Shown here piece by piece: positions 17,107 to 26,108 of a stretch of DNA of 64,000 nucleotides. This DNA is from DATHSY01 sp046729855 (GTDB lineage Bacteria; Actinomycetota; UBA4738; HRBIN12). The stretch lies in NCBI GenBank assembly GCA_046729855.1, contig JBKPHM010000022.1, positions 6,542 to 70,541 of the forward strand, in the 5' to 3' direction. The translations under genes and the position numbers were made by a program. The notes under the pieces are model-generated. The model ran no database searches. It had not been told where the DNA came from and saw nothing but the letters and a program-made list of their open reading frames with translations. Within the stretch, counting starts at the first letter, position 1. Every line of letters begins with the position of its first letter.

Positions 17107-17591
17107 GCCAAGCGCTTCCGCCGATCACGCGATCGGTGTCCGTCCGCTGCTCCCCCGAGCGGGCGTTCGAGGTCTTCACGGCCGAGATGGACTCCTGGTG
17201 GCCGGTCGAGACCCACTCGCGCGCCGCATCGGAGTACGAGGACCAGGGCGTCAAGGTCGAGCGCGTGGAGTTCCAGGGTCGCGTCGGCGGCCGGATCCTC
17301 GAGCACGTGTCGAGCGGGCTCGTCTTGCCTTGGGGCGAAGTCCTCGCATGGGAGCCGCCCCGGCGTTTTGTCCTCGCCTGGAAGCCACACGGGCGCGACC
17401 AGCCGCCGACCGAGGTCGAAGTCACGTTCACCCCGGCGCAGGACGGCACCGAGGTCGTCCTGATGCATCGCGCCTGGGAGCGCCTCCAAGAGGTTCCGGG
17501 CGTCGTCGCGAAGCTGCACGGCACCTACGCCGGCGGCTGGGTCCAGACCTTGTTCAGGTTCGCCGAGGCGGCGAACCGCGATGCCGCGTAG
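17103..17591 (+). CDS. SRPBCC (AHSA1-like) domain protein
   Basis: 162 residues. It starts PPITRSVSVRCSPERAFEVFTAEMDSWW and continues with GGRILEHVSSG, WGEVLAWEPPRRFVLAWKP and TEVEVTFTP, then a C-terminal helix GGWVQTLFRF. This is the START-like helix-grip fold of AHSA1 proteins, which bind hydrophobic ligands. Pairing with an ArsR regulator is a common arrangement. The ligand is unknown. Confidence 0.88.
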   Translation: MSQALPPITRSVSVRCSPERAFEVFTAEMDSWWPVETHSRAASEYEDQGVKVERVEFQGRVGGRILEHVSSGLVLPWGEVLAWEPPRRFVLAWKPHGRDQPPTEVEVTFTPAQDGTEVVLMHRAWERLQEVPGVVAKLHGTYAGGWVQTLFRFAEAANRDAA

Positions 17592-17594
17592 GGG

Positions 17595-17735
17595 ATGAGG
17601 CAGATGTCCGAGCACCCGTTCCTCGAGATCTACCGGCTGAAGGCCGAGGAGCTGCGGCGGCAGGCCGAGCTGGCCCGCCGCGGGCGGCACGGCTCGCCGC
17701 GTCGCCCGCTCCCCCGCCGGGGCGAGAAACCCTAG
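17595..17735 (+). CDS. Possible 46-residue basic protein
   Basis: An ATG 3 bases after the SRPBCC stop opens 46 codons to a TAG at 17733-17735. The product has an amphipathic helix (FLEIYRLKAEELRRQAEL) and a basic Arg/Pro tail. It would be the third gene of the ArsR operon. Its stop overlaps the stop of the convergent receptor gene. No clear ribosome site is seen, so this is tentative. Confidence 0.35.
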   Translation: MRQMSEHPFLEIYRLKAEELRRQAELARRGRHGSPRRPLPRRGEKP

Positions 17736-18997
17736 ACGGCGGCCTTGAACTCGTTCCAGGCCTCCTGCCAGATGGCGTCGGCCTCGGGTGGGAGCTCCAC
17801 GATCCGCTTCCCCGTCTGGAAGTCATCGGCGGTCACGATCGTGCTCGACAGGTTCCGCGGGATGAAACCCGCCTTCATGAGATCCGCATCGTCCACACCG
17901 TCGAGCGGAGGCTGGAACCCCACGTAGGAGAAGTTCGCGAGGGCGTTGTCGACGTCCATCAGGAAGTCCATGAAGCGGTGCGCAAGGGCCGGGTTCTTCG
18001 CGTCCCCGGAGACCACCATCACGTCGTTGGAGACCGCCCATCCGCCTTCGGGCGGGTAGTAATAGCCGAGCACGGACACCGGCGTTCCCTTCGGCAGATA
18101 CCAGCGCGTGTAGTTCATGGTGCCGGACCACGAAAGCCGCACCGACGACGACCCATCCGCCAGCATCTGGTAGCCGCTGCCGGTCACGTCGACGTCGAGC
18201 GGCACGAGTCTCAGCAGCTCCTCCCGCGCCGCCTCGATGTCCGTCGGATCGGTCGTATTGACGTCGTCGATCCCCAGGTGCAACAGCGCGCACCCGATCG
18301 TCTCGCGATAGTCGTCCAGTACGCCGATCTTGCCCCCGTAACTCGGGTCCCACAGCGCGTCGAGCGGATCCGGCAGGGACACTGGATCGTCGACCTCGTC
18401 CATCCGGTAGCCGATCCCGGTCTTCCACGTCAAGTACGGCACGCTGTAGCGCGACCCCTGGTCGTAGAACGGGTCCCGCAGCTCCGGCCAGATGTTCTTC
18501 TCGAGGTTCGGCAGGTAGGTGTGGTTGAGCGGTTGCAGCAACTCGGCCGCGACCATCTTGCCGAGGTTCCCGATCGTCGTGAAGAACACGTCCAACTCGA
18601 CCGTGCCGCTCGAGATGTTCGAGATCGCCTGCGACATCTCGGAGATTGGCGTGTACGCGATCTCCACGCCGTACCGCTCGGAGAACCCGTTCAGCACCTT
18701 CTCGTAGACGTAGTCGTTCCAGCCGTAGATCGTCAGCGGGCCGGCCTCGGGTTCCAGGTCGTCGTCGATCGCCGGGACGTCGTCGTACAGCGGTAGCTCG
18801 ACCGGCGCATCGGGCGCCGCGATCGGCACCGTGGGAGACGGTCTCCCCTGCCTCTGCGTGCCGAGCCAGTCGCACGCGGCGAGGGTCGCGGCAAGGCTCG
18901 GAAGCGCGATCCCGGCCGCGCCGGCGTACCGCAGGAACGACCGACGGTCGATGCCGACCCCGGGCGCTCGACAGCGGTCACGTTCCTTCGGGTGCAT
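17732..18997 (-). CDS. Polyamine-type ABC transporter substrate-binding lipoprotein (first paralogue)
   Basis: 421 residues. The twin-arginine signal is DRRSFLRYAG and the lipobox LAAC comes just after, so it is probably a Tat-exported lipoprotein. The mature protein opens PLTIYGWNDYVYEKVLNGF, typical of PotD-like receptors, and has PYLTWKTGIGY, GKIGVLDDYRETIG and NPALAHRFMDFLM. The ligand may be a polyamine or another small organic cation (inference). It follows the two permease genes after a 9-base gap. A close paralogue is divergent at 21057. Confidence 0.85.
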   Translation of the reverse strand: MHPKERDRCRAPGVGIDRRSFLRYAGAAGIALPSLAATLAACDWLGTQRQGRPSPTVPIAAPDAPVELPLYDDVPAIDDDLEPEAGPLTIYGWNDYVYEKVLNGFSERYGVEIAYTPISEMSQAISNISSGTVELDVFFTTIGNLGKMVAAELLQPLNHTYLPNLEKNIWPELRDPFYDQGSRYSVPYLTWKTGIGYRMDEVDDPVSLPDPLDALWDPSYGGKIGVLDDYRETIGCALLHLGIDDVNTTDPTDIEAAREELLRLVPLDVDVTGSGYQMLADGSSSVRLSWSGTMNYTRWYLPKGTPVSVLGYYYPPEGGWAVSNDVMVVSGDAKNPALAHRFMDFLMDVDNALANFSYVGFQPPLDGVDDADLMKAGFIPRNLSSTIVTADDFQTGKRIVELPPEADAIWQEAWNEFKAAV

Positions 18998-19006
18998 GCT
19001 CGTCGC

Positions 19007-19939
19007 TCAGAACTCGAACCTCGTCAGGGCGTCGGCGGCAGAAGCTTCGCGCGTGCCGCGGCGCCTGGCCATCCCACGCATCACCAACCCGGCGATCGTG
19101 ATCGCGGACAGGGAGAGCACGAGCATCACCGTCGCGACCGCGTTGAGCGAGGGGTTCTCCCCGGTCCTGCCCGTCCCGTAGATCAGCATCGGGATCGTGA
19201 TCGTGTCCTGACCCTTGAACAGGAACTGGCTGGTGACGAAGTCGTCGATCGACAACGCGAAGACGATCATGAACGCGGCGAAGATCGCCGGAGCGAGCAG
19301 CGGCAGCACGACGCGTCGCATTGCCTCGAACGGCGGCGCCCCCAGGTCCATCGCGACCTCCTCGTACTCCTTGCCGATCCCGAACAGGCGCCCTCGGATC
19401 ACGATCACGACGTAGGGTATCGACCAGGTGACGTGCCCCAGGAGCTGGGCAGGCGTGCCGAACAGCGTGCTGTCGCCGAACCTGTACAGGTGTGCGAAGA
19501 CCAGCAGCAGCCCCGACGCGAGGACGATCTCGGGGGTGACGAGCGGCAGGAGCATGAGGAAGTTCCCGCTCGTCGCCACCGGGCCGCGCCACCTGGCGAG
19601 TCCGAGCGCCATCGCCACGCCGATGGGCGTGGCGATCAGCATGGTCAGCGCCGCCAGCTTCCCGCTCTGGACCACGGCGCTGTGCAGGGTGGGGTCGTGA
19701 AGCACCGATAGGTCTGGGTCGCTGATGTACCAACGAAACGAGAACCCTTGCCAGGTGCTCCTCGAGCGGCCGGCGTTGAACGAGAACAGCACGGCGATCG
19801 CCACGGGCACGATGGCCCACGCGAGGAACAGCCACGAGTAGACGGCGAGGATCCTCGGCTTGCGCCACGGGTTCGCGAACGCGCCCCGCACACGTGCGCG
19901 CGTCCGAGCCGCGGCCGGAGCAGCGATCGTCCCGCTCAT
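19007..19939 (-). CDS. potC: Polyamine-type ABC transporter permease (PotC-like)
   Basis: 310 residues from ATG, overlapping the upstream permease by four bases (ATGA). Six membrane helices are visible. The EAA loop is YEEVAMDLGAPPFEAMRRVVLP, followed by a typical SIDDFVTSQF helix. The N-terminal 30 residues are cytoplasmic and Arg/Ala-rich. It pairs with the PotB-like permease; the ATPase is not encoded nearby. Confidence 0.9.
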   Translation of the reverse strand: MSGTIAAPAAARTRARVRGAFANPWRKPRILAVYSWLFLAWAIVPVAIAVLFSFNAGRSRSTWQGFSFRWYISDPDLSVLHDPTLHSAVVQSGKLAALTMLIATPIGVAMALGLARWRGPVATSGNFLMLLPLVTPEIVLASGLLLVFAHLYRFGDSTLFGTPAQLLGHVTWSIPYVVIVIRGRLFGIGKEYEEVAMDLGAPPFEAMRRVVLPLLAPAIFAAFMIVFALSIDDFVTSQFLFKGQDTITIPMLIYGTGRTGENPSLNAVATVMLVLSLSAITIAGLVMRGMARRRGTREASAADALTRFEF

Positions 19940-20901
19940 GCGCGCGCCTCCCGTGCGGCGCGCGCGGTGTTCACCAGGTAGTACAGCGTCAGGAACGAGA
20001 CCAACGCCGCGAGGAGGATCACGAGCGCCGCGCCGCGGGACTGGGACGCGGTCCCGGTCGATCTCGTCAGATAGAAGTTCACGAGCGTACCGACCATCGC
20101 GTTGTTGGTCGAGCCGAGTAGCTCCGCCGTGTAGAAGTCGCCGAACATCGGCAGCATGATGATCGCGACGCCGGCGAGGATTCCCTGCTTCGACAGCGGG
20201 AGCGTGACGCGCACGAACGCTCGTGCCGGACCCGCACCCAGATCGAGCGCGGCCTCGACGAGGTTCCTGTCGATCCGCTCCAGCGCCGCGAAGAGCGGCA
20301 AGATCAGGAACGGGATGTATCCGTAAACGAGGCCGAGGACGACCGTCGATCCACGCCCCTCGAGCCAGGGCTGCGGGGCCGCGAGCCCGCTCGCCTGGAG
20401 GATCCGGTTGACGAGCCCATCTTCCCGGAGGAGGTTGGCCCACGCCAGGATCCGCATCAGGTAACTGACCCAGAAGGGAAGGATCATGAGGATCAGGAAG
20501 ACGTTGCGGACCCGCCCCGTGAGACGCGACATGTAGTACGCGACCGGATACCCGAGCACCAGGCACAACGAGACGGCTCCGAAGACGTACGCGATCGTCC
20601 TGACGATCACCGGGCGGAACAGGCCGTTCGCCGCGACGCTGTTCTCCAGCACGTACCGGAAGCTGTCCGGCTGCCAGTAGATCGGGTTCCACTCGGGGAT
20701 CACGGTCTGGAGGAGCGAGATGCGGAGGCTGGCGGCGGTCGCGAGGATCGCGTAAAAGGCCACGACGAAAAGCGCGATGACCCACGCGATGCCCGGCAGC
20801 GCCAGGGCCGGCCAGAACCCACGCGGGTAGAGCGCCTCGATCCCCCCGCCGCGCGCTCCACGCGCCCCTCGTCGACCCGTCGTGGCGCCGTCACCGCCCA
20901 T
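19936..20901 (-). CDS. potB: Polyamine-type ABC transporter permease (PotB-like)
   Basis: 321 residues with six membrane helices after a Gly/Arg-rich N-terminus. Characteristic features are ILPFWVSYLMRILAW, the EAA loop LVEAALDLGAGPARAFVRVTLP and MLPMFGDFYTAELLG. It is the first gene of the receptor-permease operon read on the minus strand. It is separated from a divergent receptor gene by 155 bases containing a promoter and a palindrome. Confidence 0.9.
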   Translation of the reverse strand: MGGDGATTGRRGARGARGGGIEALYPRGFWPALALPGIAWVIALFVVAFYAILATAASLRISLLQTVIPEWNPIYWQPDSFRYVLENSVAANGLFRPVIVRTIAYVFGAVSLCLVLGYPVAYYMSRLTGRVRNVFLILMILPFWVSYLMRILAWANLLREDGLVNRILQASGLAAPQPWLEGRGSTVVLGLVYGYIPFLILPLFAALERIDRNLVEAALDLGAGPARAFVRVTLPLSKQGILAGVAIIMLPMFGDFYTAELLGSTNNAMVGTLVNFYLTRSTGTASQSRGAALVILLAALVSFLTLYYLVNTARAAREARA

Positions 20902-20959
20902 GCCGATCGCCGAATCCTACCGGCCGCATCCGGCGCAGGGGAACCTGACCCACGCCCGT

Positions 20960-20972
20960 TGACCGATGGTCA
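20960..20972. promoter_or_regulatory. Palindrome between divergent transporter genes
   Basis: TGACC-GAT-GGTCA is a perfect inverted repeat (5-bp arms, 3-base centre). It sits between the divergent potB-like and receptor genes, 22 bases before the plus-strand -35. It is a candidate operator; no regulator gene is adjacent. Confidence 0.35.
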
Positions 20973-20994
20973 CAGGTTGGGACGGTGGGTTGGC

Positions 20995-21023
20995 TTGACA
21001 CGGTCGGAGGGCCGAGATAGACC
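20995..21023 (+). promoter_or_regulatory. Sigma-70-type promoter for the second receptor gene
   Basis: A consensus -35 TTGACA (20995-21000) is followed after exactly 17 bases by TAGACC (21018-21023) as the -10. The ATG is 34 bases further on, with a strong AGGGGGG ribosome site at 21048-21054. Confidence 0.6.
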
Positions 21024-21056
21024 GCCGTTGTTCCTAACACAAGACCCAGGGGGGAC

Positions 21057-22328
21057 ATGGGCGTGCATCCGAACGAAACCCGGTTCCGGGCGCGCGCGCT
21101 GACGCGCCGCGACTTCATCCGACGCTCCGCCGGCACGGCGTTCGCGCTCTCGTCGCTCGGCGCGTTCCTCGCCGCCTGTCAACGCCGCGAGGAGGAGGCC
21201 GACGGTGTCGCGACCGACGTCGGCTTCGCCCGCCCCGACGCTCCGGTCGAGCTGCCGCTGTTCGACGACAACCCGCCGATCGACGACGGGCTATCCCCGG
21301 AGGCCGGGCCGCTCCGGATCTTCAACTGGAACGACTACATCTACAAGAAGGTCCTGAAGCGGTTCGAGTCGGAGTTCGGCGTCGAGATCGAGTACGACCA
21401 GTTCACCAGCATGGCGGAGGCGATCTCGAAGATCCAGAACGACGCCGTGGAGTTCGACCTGTTCTTCCCTACCGCGGACCACCTGCGCTCGCTCGTCCTC
21501 GCGAAGAAGGTCCAGCCGTTGAACCGCACGTACCTCACGAACTTCGACGCGAACACGTGGCCGGAGCTGAAGGATCCCTTCTATGACCTGGGTTCCCGCT
21601 ACACGACGCCGTACCTCGTCTGGAAGACCGGTGTCGGGTACCGGCGCGATCTCGTCGACGCGGAGCCGTCGGGCGACTTCGCGAGCGCGTTCGGAGTCCT
21701 ATGGGATCCGCGGTACGACGGGAAGGTCGGGGTGCTGGACGAGTATCGGGACACCATGTCGATGGCGCTGCTGCGAAACGGTGCGGGGGACGTCAACACC
21801 GAGGATCCGGAGGCGATCCAGGCGGCCGGCGACGCCCTGGTCGAGATGGCCGAGAAGGTGAGCGTCAACGTCAACCCGCCCGACTACCAGGCGCTCGGGG
21901 AGGGCGTCCACGCGATCAGATACGCGTGGTCGGGGAACCTCAACTACACCCGTTACTACCTGCCCAAGGGAACGTCCGCGGACGTGCTCGGCTTCTACTA
22001 CCCGCCCGGCGGCGTGGTCGGCAACGACACGATCGTCGTCGCGAGGGACGCGCAGAATCCGGTCCTCGCACACATGTTCATCGACTTCCTGTTCGACCGC
22101 ACGAACGCCCTCGACAACTTCGGCTACGAGGGGTACCAGCCTCCGCTCGTCGGCATCCAGGAGTCCGAGTGGCTGACGGCCGGGTACATCCCCGACAACC
22201 TGCACACGACGATCGTGCAACCGGAGGACTTCGAGGCCGGACAGTACATCTCGGCGCTGCCCGCCGAGGCCGATCAGCTGTGGCAGGACGCCTGGGCAGA
22301 GTTCAAGGCCGGGGTCAAGGCGGACTGA
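21057..22328 (+). CDS. Polyamine-type ABC transporter substrate-binding lipoprotein (second paralogue)
   Basis: 423 residues. Tat signal TRRDFIRRSAG and lipobox LAAC. The mature region PLRIFNWNDYIYKKVLKRF and the segments PYLVWKTGVGYR, DGKVGVLDEYRDTM and NPVLAHMFIDFLF align closely with the paralogue at 17732. The two probably serve the same permease pair with different ligands or regulation (inference). It has its own promoter, so receptor supply is not tied to permease supply. Confidence 0.87.
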   Translation: MGVHPNETRFRARALTRRDFIRRSAGTAFALSSLGAFLAACQRREEEADGVATDVGFARPDAPVELPLFDDNPPIDDGLSPEAGPLRIFNWNDYIYKKVLKRFESEFGVEIEYDQFTSMAEAISKIQNDAVEFDLFFPTADHLRSLVLAKKVQPLNRTYLTNFDANTWPELKDPFYDLGSRYTTPYLVWKTGVGYRRDLVDAEPSGDFASAFGVLWDPRYDGKVGVLDEYRDTMSMALLRNGAGDVNTEDPEAIQAAGDALVEMAEKVSVNVNPPDYQALGEGVHAIRYAWSGNLNYTRYYLPKGTSADVLGFYYPPGGVVGNDTIVVARDAQNPVLAHMFIDFLFDRTNALDNFGYEGYQPPLVGIQESEWLTAGYIPDNLHTTIVQPEDFEAGQYISALPAEADQLWQDAWAEFKAGVKAD

Positions 22329-22341
22329 GACCCGGACGCGC

Positions 22342-23457
22342 CTAGGATCGCGGCTCGAGCGCCATGACCCGCTGTTCGACGGCGTCGGACGTGAGCCGGA
22401 CCTCGCGGGCGGGCCGCGGCAGGCACGGGTTGCCCGCCTTGGCCCATACGGTCATCGCGTCGACGTCGATCACGATGCCGCCGAGCGAGCGCCCCGTTCC
22501 CGGATGGCGGCACACCGTCGCGCCGTCGGGACCTTCCACGTGATCCCCGAGCAGGACGAGGAGATCGGTCGGCGAGACGACACCGCGGTCCCGCACGAGC
22601 TGCGTGATGCGTTGGGTCCGATACTCGCTCACGACATTGCGAGCCTCGGCGTGCAGGGCACCCGTTTCCGGCGCGAGGAAATGGGCGCACGTGGAGAACA
22701 GGCCTTCGTCCTGCCATCGGGCGAACGTGCGTCCGGCCGCCTCCACGTCGACCGCCACGTCGCCCTGCACCGCGATGTAGTGGCACCCGGCCGTCGTCGG
22801 GATCTCGGATACCGACGCCGCGGCCGAGTCGACGTCTCGCGCCTGCAGGATCCTGCGCGCGATGAAGGAGTACGGAAGCCCCGACGGGTTCTCCGCGATC
22901 AGCACACCGGTGTGCACGGTGCCCACACGCCTGTCGTTGACGCCGACGCCGCCCACCCATCCCGGGTCCGCCAGGAACACCGATCGTCCGCTCTCCTCCT
23001 CGACGGCGAACAGCATCGGATCGGGCGTCCAGTCCGGTCCGTCCCAGGTCTGCGCGAGCAGGTATCCGCCGGTCGTCGTGTTCGGCGGCGGCACGACGAC
23101 GGACAGGCAGCGGCCCTCCGGCGGCGCCGGGTGATATCCGAGCCCGCTCGTGAGCTGGTTGAGCTCCTCGCCGAACGCGACCGCGATCGCGACCTCGTGG
23201 CGGACGCCCGCGCCTTCGGCGATCCCTCGGACCTCTTCCATCAGATCCGGAGCGACGGCCCCGGCGAGCTCTGCGCGCTCGCCGATCCACCGAACGAGCT
23301 CTCCTTCCGTGAGCGGCCGCTCGACGCGCTCGGAGGCGTCCTTGAGGAGCTCGTTCCAGTAGGCGAGGAGGAGCTCCGGGATCGCTCGCCCGTGGGCGCG
23401 GCCGCGTTCGAGCGGCGTTCCAGAAAGCTCCAGGAATCGGATCGTTTCGTCGTTCAC
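22342..23457 (-). CDS. C45-family peptidase / acyltransferase-like Ntn hydrolase
   Basis: 371 residues from a GTG with the ribosome site GGAGGAG 5 bases upstream. An N-terminal propeptide of about 110 residues (RGRAHGRAIPELLLAYW, FGEELNQLTS) precedes GRCLSVVVPPP, whose cysteine is the expected autoprocessing nucleophile. AQTWDGPDWTPDP and VGTVHTGVLIAENPSGLPYSF fit the isopenicillin-N acyltransferase/carcinine hydrolase family. It probably hydrolyses or transfers an amide-linked acyl group; the substrate is unknown. No signal peptide, so cytoplasmic. Confidence 0.82.
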   Translation of the reverse strand: MNDETIRFLELSGTPLERGRAHGRAIPELLLAYWNELLKDASERVERPLTEGELVRWIGERAELAGAVAPDLMEEVRGIAEGAGVRHEVAIAVAFGEELNQLTSGLGYHPAPPEGRCLSVVVPPPNTTTGGYLLAQTWDGPDWTPDPMLFAVEEESGRSVFLADPGWVGGVGVNDRRVGTVHTGVLIAENPSGLPYSFIARRILQARDVDSAAASVSEIPTTAGCHYIAVQGDVAVDVEAAGRTFARWQDEGLFSTCAHFLAPETGALHAEARNVVSEYRTQRITQLVRDRGVVSPTDLLVLLGDHVEGPDGATVCRHPGTGRSLGGIVIDVDAMTVWAKAGNPCLPRPAREVRLTSDAVEQRVMALEPRS

Positions 23458-23545
23458 CGGTCTCCTCCAGGCACTCGGGCCGCGACATCGTCTCCCGTTC
23501 GACGGGCCGCTGCAACGCGCCGTCGGGGCGCGGGCCTGGGCTGTG

Positions 23546-24772
23546 TCAGGCCTCGCACTGTCGGACGAAGCCACCGTTCGCACCGCGAGCGCACGTGTCC
23601 ACGCCACCGCCACCGAACAGGCCGTCGTACCCGTCGCGACCATTCAGCAGGTCGTTCTCGCCCAAGCCGAAGAGCAGGTCGTTCCCGCCCTGCCCCTCGA
23701 CGTGATCGCTGCCGCCGCCCGCGAGGACCAGGTCCGCGCCGTCGCCTGCGCGGATCACGTCGTTGCCGCCGCGCGCGCAAATCACGTCGGATCCGCTCGT
23801 CCCCGTGAGCGTCTCGCCGCCGGAGCCGCCCGAGATCGTGCACGTGGGCCGCGGCTGCCACGACGGCGCCAGGTCGACGGCCTCGTCGGTCGTCAGACGG
23901 AACGGGTCGGTCCCGCCCGCGCCGATCGTCCAGATGTCGACGTTGCCCCCACCGGCGGGGAACGACACGTACGCGACCCTGGTCCCGTCCGGTGACCATG
24001 CGGGGTCGGATTCCTCCTCGGCGGATGAGGTCAGACGCGTCTGGCCGCTCCCGTCCGCGTTCATCGTGTAGAGCTCGTGGTTGCCGGTCGCGCAGCAGCG
24101 GGCGAACACGATCCTGGTCCCGTCGGGCGACCACGCCGGATCGGCGTCGATCTGCCCGTTGTCGGTGAGCCGCGTGACCCGGCGCCCGTCGGCGTTCATC
24201 ACGTAGATCTCCGGGAATCCGCCGTCGCGGTTGCTGACGAACGCGATCTTGGTCCCGTCGGGCGACCACGCGGGATCCATGTCGTAGCTGTCGTCTTGTT
24301 GCGCCGTCAGTCGAACGCGGCCGCGCCCGTCCGCGTTGATGCTGAAGAGCCGGAACGGCCCGCGCCGCGACGTTCGTGCGGTGTAGACGATCCGCGTGCC
24401 GTCGGGCGACCATGCGGGGTTTCGCTCCGGCACCGGCGTTCTCGTGAGGCGGGTCCGGCCCGCCGTCCCGAGGCCCCTCACCCACAGCTCGGTCCGCGCG
24501 CCCGGTCTCGTCGGGCGGCGCGCGAACGCGATCCGGGTCCCTTCCGGCGAGACGGCCGCGTCGAACTCCTCGGCCTGCGACGACTGTGTGAGGTTGGTCT
24601 CGGCGCCGCCGGTCGCCGGGACAGAGAAGAGCTCCGGCGCGCCCGTGCGGTCGCTGCGGAAGACCACGACGCCGTTGGTGGCGGGATACGCGAGCGCAGC
24701 CTGTGATTGCGCCGCAACGGACCCCGCCGCGACGAGCGATGCGAGCGTGAGCACTCGGATGGTCGTTCGCAT
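23546..24772 (-). CDS. Exported TolB-like beta-propeller with C-terminal RTX calcium-binding repeats
   Basis: 408 residues with a Sec signal ending in AQSQAALA. Six or so WD40-like/TolB blades follow, marked by repeated NPAWSPDGTRIVY-type motifs. The last 100 residues are hemolysin-type nonapeptide repeats (GGNDVIRAGDGADLVLAGGG, GGNDLLFGLGENDLL). The RTX part probably folds on calcium outside the cell. The combination suggests a secreted or wall-associated binding protein. It is divergent from the phosphodiester glycosidase gene, with 22 bases between starts. Confidence 0.85.
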   Translation of the reverse strand: MRTTIRVLTLASLVAAGSVAAQSQAALAYPATNGVVVFRSDRTGAPELFSVPATGGAETNLTQSSQAEEFDAAVSPEGTRIAFARRPTRPGARTELWVRGLGTAGRTRLTRTPVPERNPAWSPDGTRIVYTARTSRRGPFRLFSINADGRGRVRLTAQQDDSYDMDPAWSPDGTKIAFVSNRDGGFPEIYVMNADGRRVTRLTDNGQIDADPAWSPDGTRIVFARCCATGNHELYTMNADGSGQTRLTSSAEEESDPAWSPDGTRVAYVSFPAGGGNVDIWTIGAGGTDPFRLTTDEAVDLAPSWQPRPTCTISGGSGGETLTGTSGSDVICARGGNDVIRAGDGADLVLAGGGSDHVEGQGGNDLLFGLGENDLLNGRDGYDGLFGGGGVDTCARGANGGFVRQCEA

Positions 24773-24794
24773 GTTCGGTCTAGGATGTTCCGCC

Positions 24795-26045
24795 GTGAAA
24801 CCTAGCACCCGGCGCGCCCGGGCCGTACGGACGATCGTCGCGACGTCGCTCGTGGCGTTCGTGGCGCTGTCGGCGGTCCCGCAGGCCGGTGCCGGCCACG
24901 GTCGCGGCGCGAAGCATTGGACCGCACGTGAGCGGCGCTTCGCGGACACCGTGGCGCTCCGGCAGCACGGGACGAAGGTGATCCGCCGCAGGATCGCGCC
25001 GGGACTGGTCTACACGAAGATCATCGACTACCGCGTGCCCCGGCGGATCTTCATCCTTCGGGCCGACGTCGTGAACCACCCGCTGACATTCGATCCCGCG
25101 CTCGGGACCAACGCCCTGCCCTCGTTCGCGACGACCAGCGACATCGCGAGGGCGCACGGAGCGATCGCCGCGGTCAACGGCGACTTCAGCACGCGGGGGG
25201 TCGGCCGGCCGGTGCACCCATTCGTCGAGGATGGCGACTTCTTGCACACCACGGTATCGCGCGGCGGTTCGTTCGTGGTGTCTCCGAACGAGGACCGCAT
25301 CTTCGTCGCGCGGGCGGAGCAGATCATCACGATGGTGAACCCGCTGACTGGCGCCACGTTGCGGATCGACCGCTGGAACCAGGGGGCACCGGACATCGGC
25401 GAGATCGCCGGGTTCACGCCTCGAGGTGGAACGCTCGAGCAGCCGCCCCAGGACTCGTGTTCGATCCACCTGGCACCCGATGGCCGTGTCGGGTTCGCCG
25501 ATCCGACGGGACTCCAGCGCCGTTACACGGTCGACGTGCGGGCGTGCACCCAGACCCGTATGGCCGTCGGAGGCGGCGTGGTGCTCTCGGCGGTGCCCGG
25601 CACCGACGAGGCGACGACGTTGTTCGCGCTGCCCGTCGGCACGACCGTGACCGTCACGTGGGACACCGGGTTTACCAACATCCTCGACGTCCAGAGCGGC
25701 GGCGGCATCATCGTCCAGGACGGCAAGGAGACCGTTCCGGCGGGATGCTACGGGGGCCGGTGCCTTCCTCACCCGCGGACGGGCATCGCGATCCACGAGA
25801 CCGGCCGCATCATGATGGTGGTGGTCGACGGCCGCCGCTCGAGCTACTCGATCGGGATGAGCTCCGAAGCGTTCGCTCGCCTGTTGATCCAGCTGGGCGC
25901 CGTCGACGCGCTGATGCTCGACGGCGGCGGGTCCAGCACGATGTGGGTCGACGGCGAGGTGGTGAACAAGCCCTCCGACGGCGTCGAGCGCCGAATCAGC
26001 GAGGCACCCCTGATCCTGCCGGGGCCGGACCCCGGGGAGACGTAG
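24795..26045 (+). CDS. Exported phosphodiester glycosidase (NAGPA domain) family protein
   Basis: 416 residues from a GTG, with a signal peptide ending near PQAGAG. The NAGPA/YngK-type domain is marked by AAVNGDFST, GGGVVLSA, HPRTGIAIHETGRIMMVVVDGR and the highly conserved LMLDGGGSSTMWVDG. The family removes sugar phosphodiesters or processes cell-wall-linked sugars; the substrate here is unknown. The 63 bases after the stop contain GC-rich inverted sequence and TTTCTTT, perhaps a weak terminator. Confidence 0.85.
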   Translation: MKPSTRRARAVRTIVATSLVAFVALSAVPQAGAGHGRGAKHWTARERRFADTVALRQHGTKVIRRRIAPGLVYTKIIDYRVPRRIFILRADVVNHPLTFDPALGTNALPSFATTSDIARAHGAIAAVNGDFSTRGVGRPVHPFVEDGDFLHTTVSRGGSFVVSPNEDRIFVARAEQIITMVNPLTGATLRIDRWNQGAPDIGEIAGFTPRGGTLEQPPQDSCSIHLAPDGRVGFADPTGLQRRYTVDVRACTQTRMAVGGGVVLSAVPGTDEATTLFALPVGTTVTVTWDTGFTNILDVQSGGGIIVQDGKETVPAGCYGGRCLPHPRTGIAIHETGRIMMVVVDGRRSSYSIGMSSEAFARLLIQLGAVDALMLDGGGSSTMWVDGEVVNKPSDGVERRISEAPLILPGPDPGET

Positions 26046-26108
26046 AGAGGTCCGCGCCCGACCGGCGGGAGCGGCCCTCCTGGCGGGCCCGGCCGACTTT
26101 CTTTGCGG

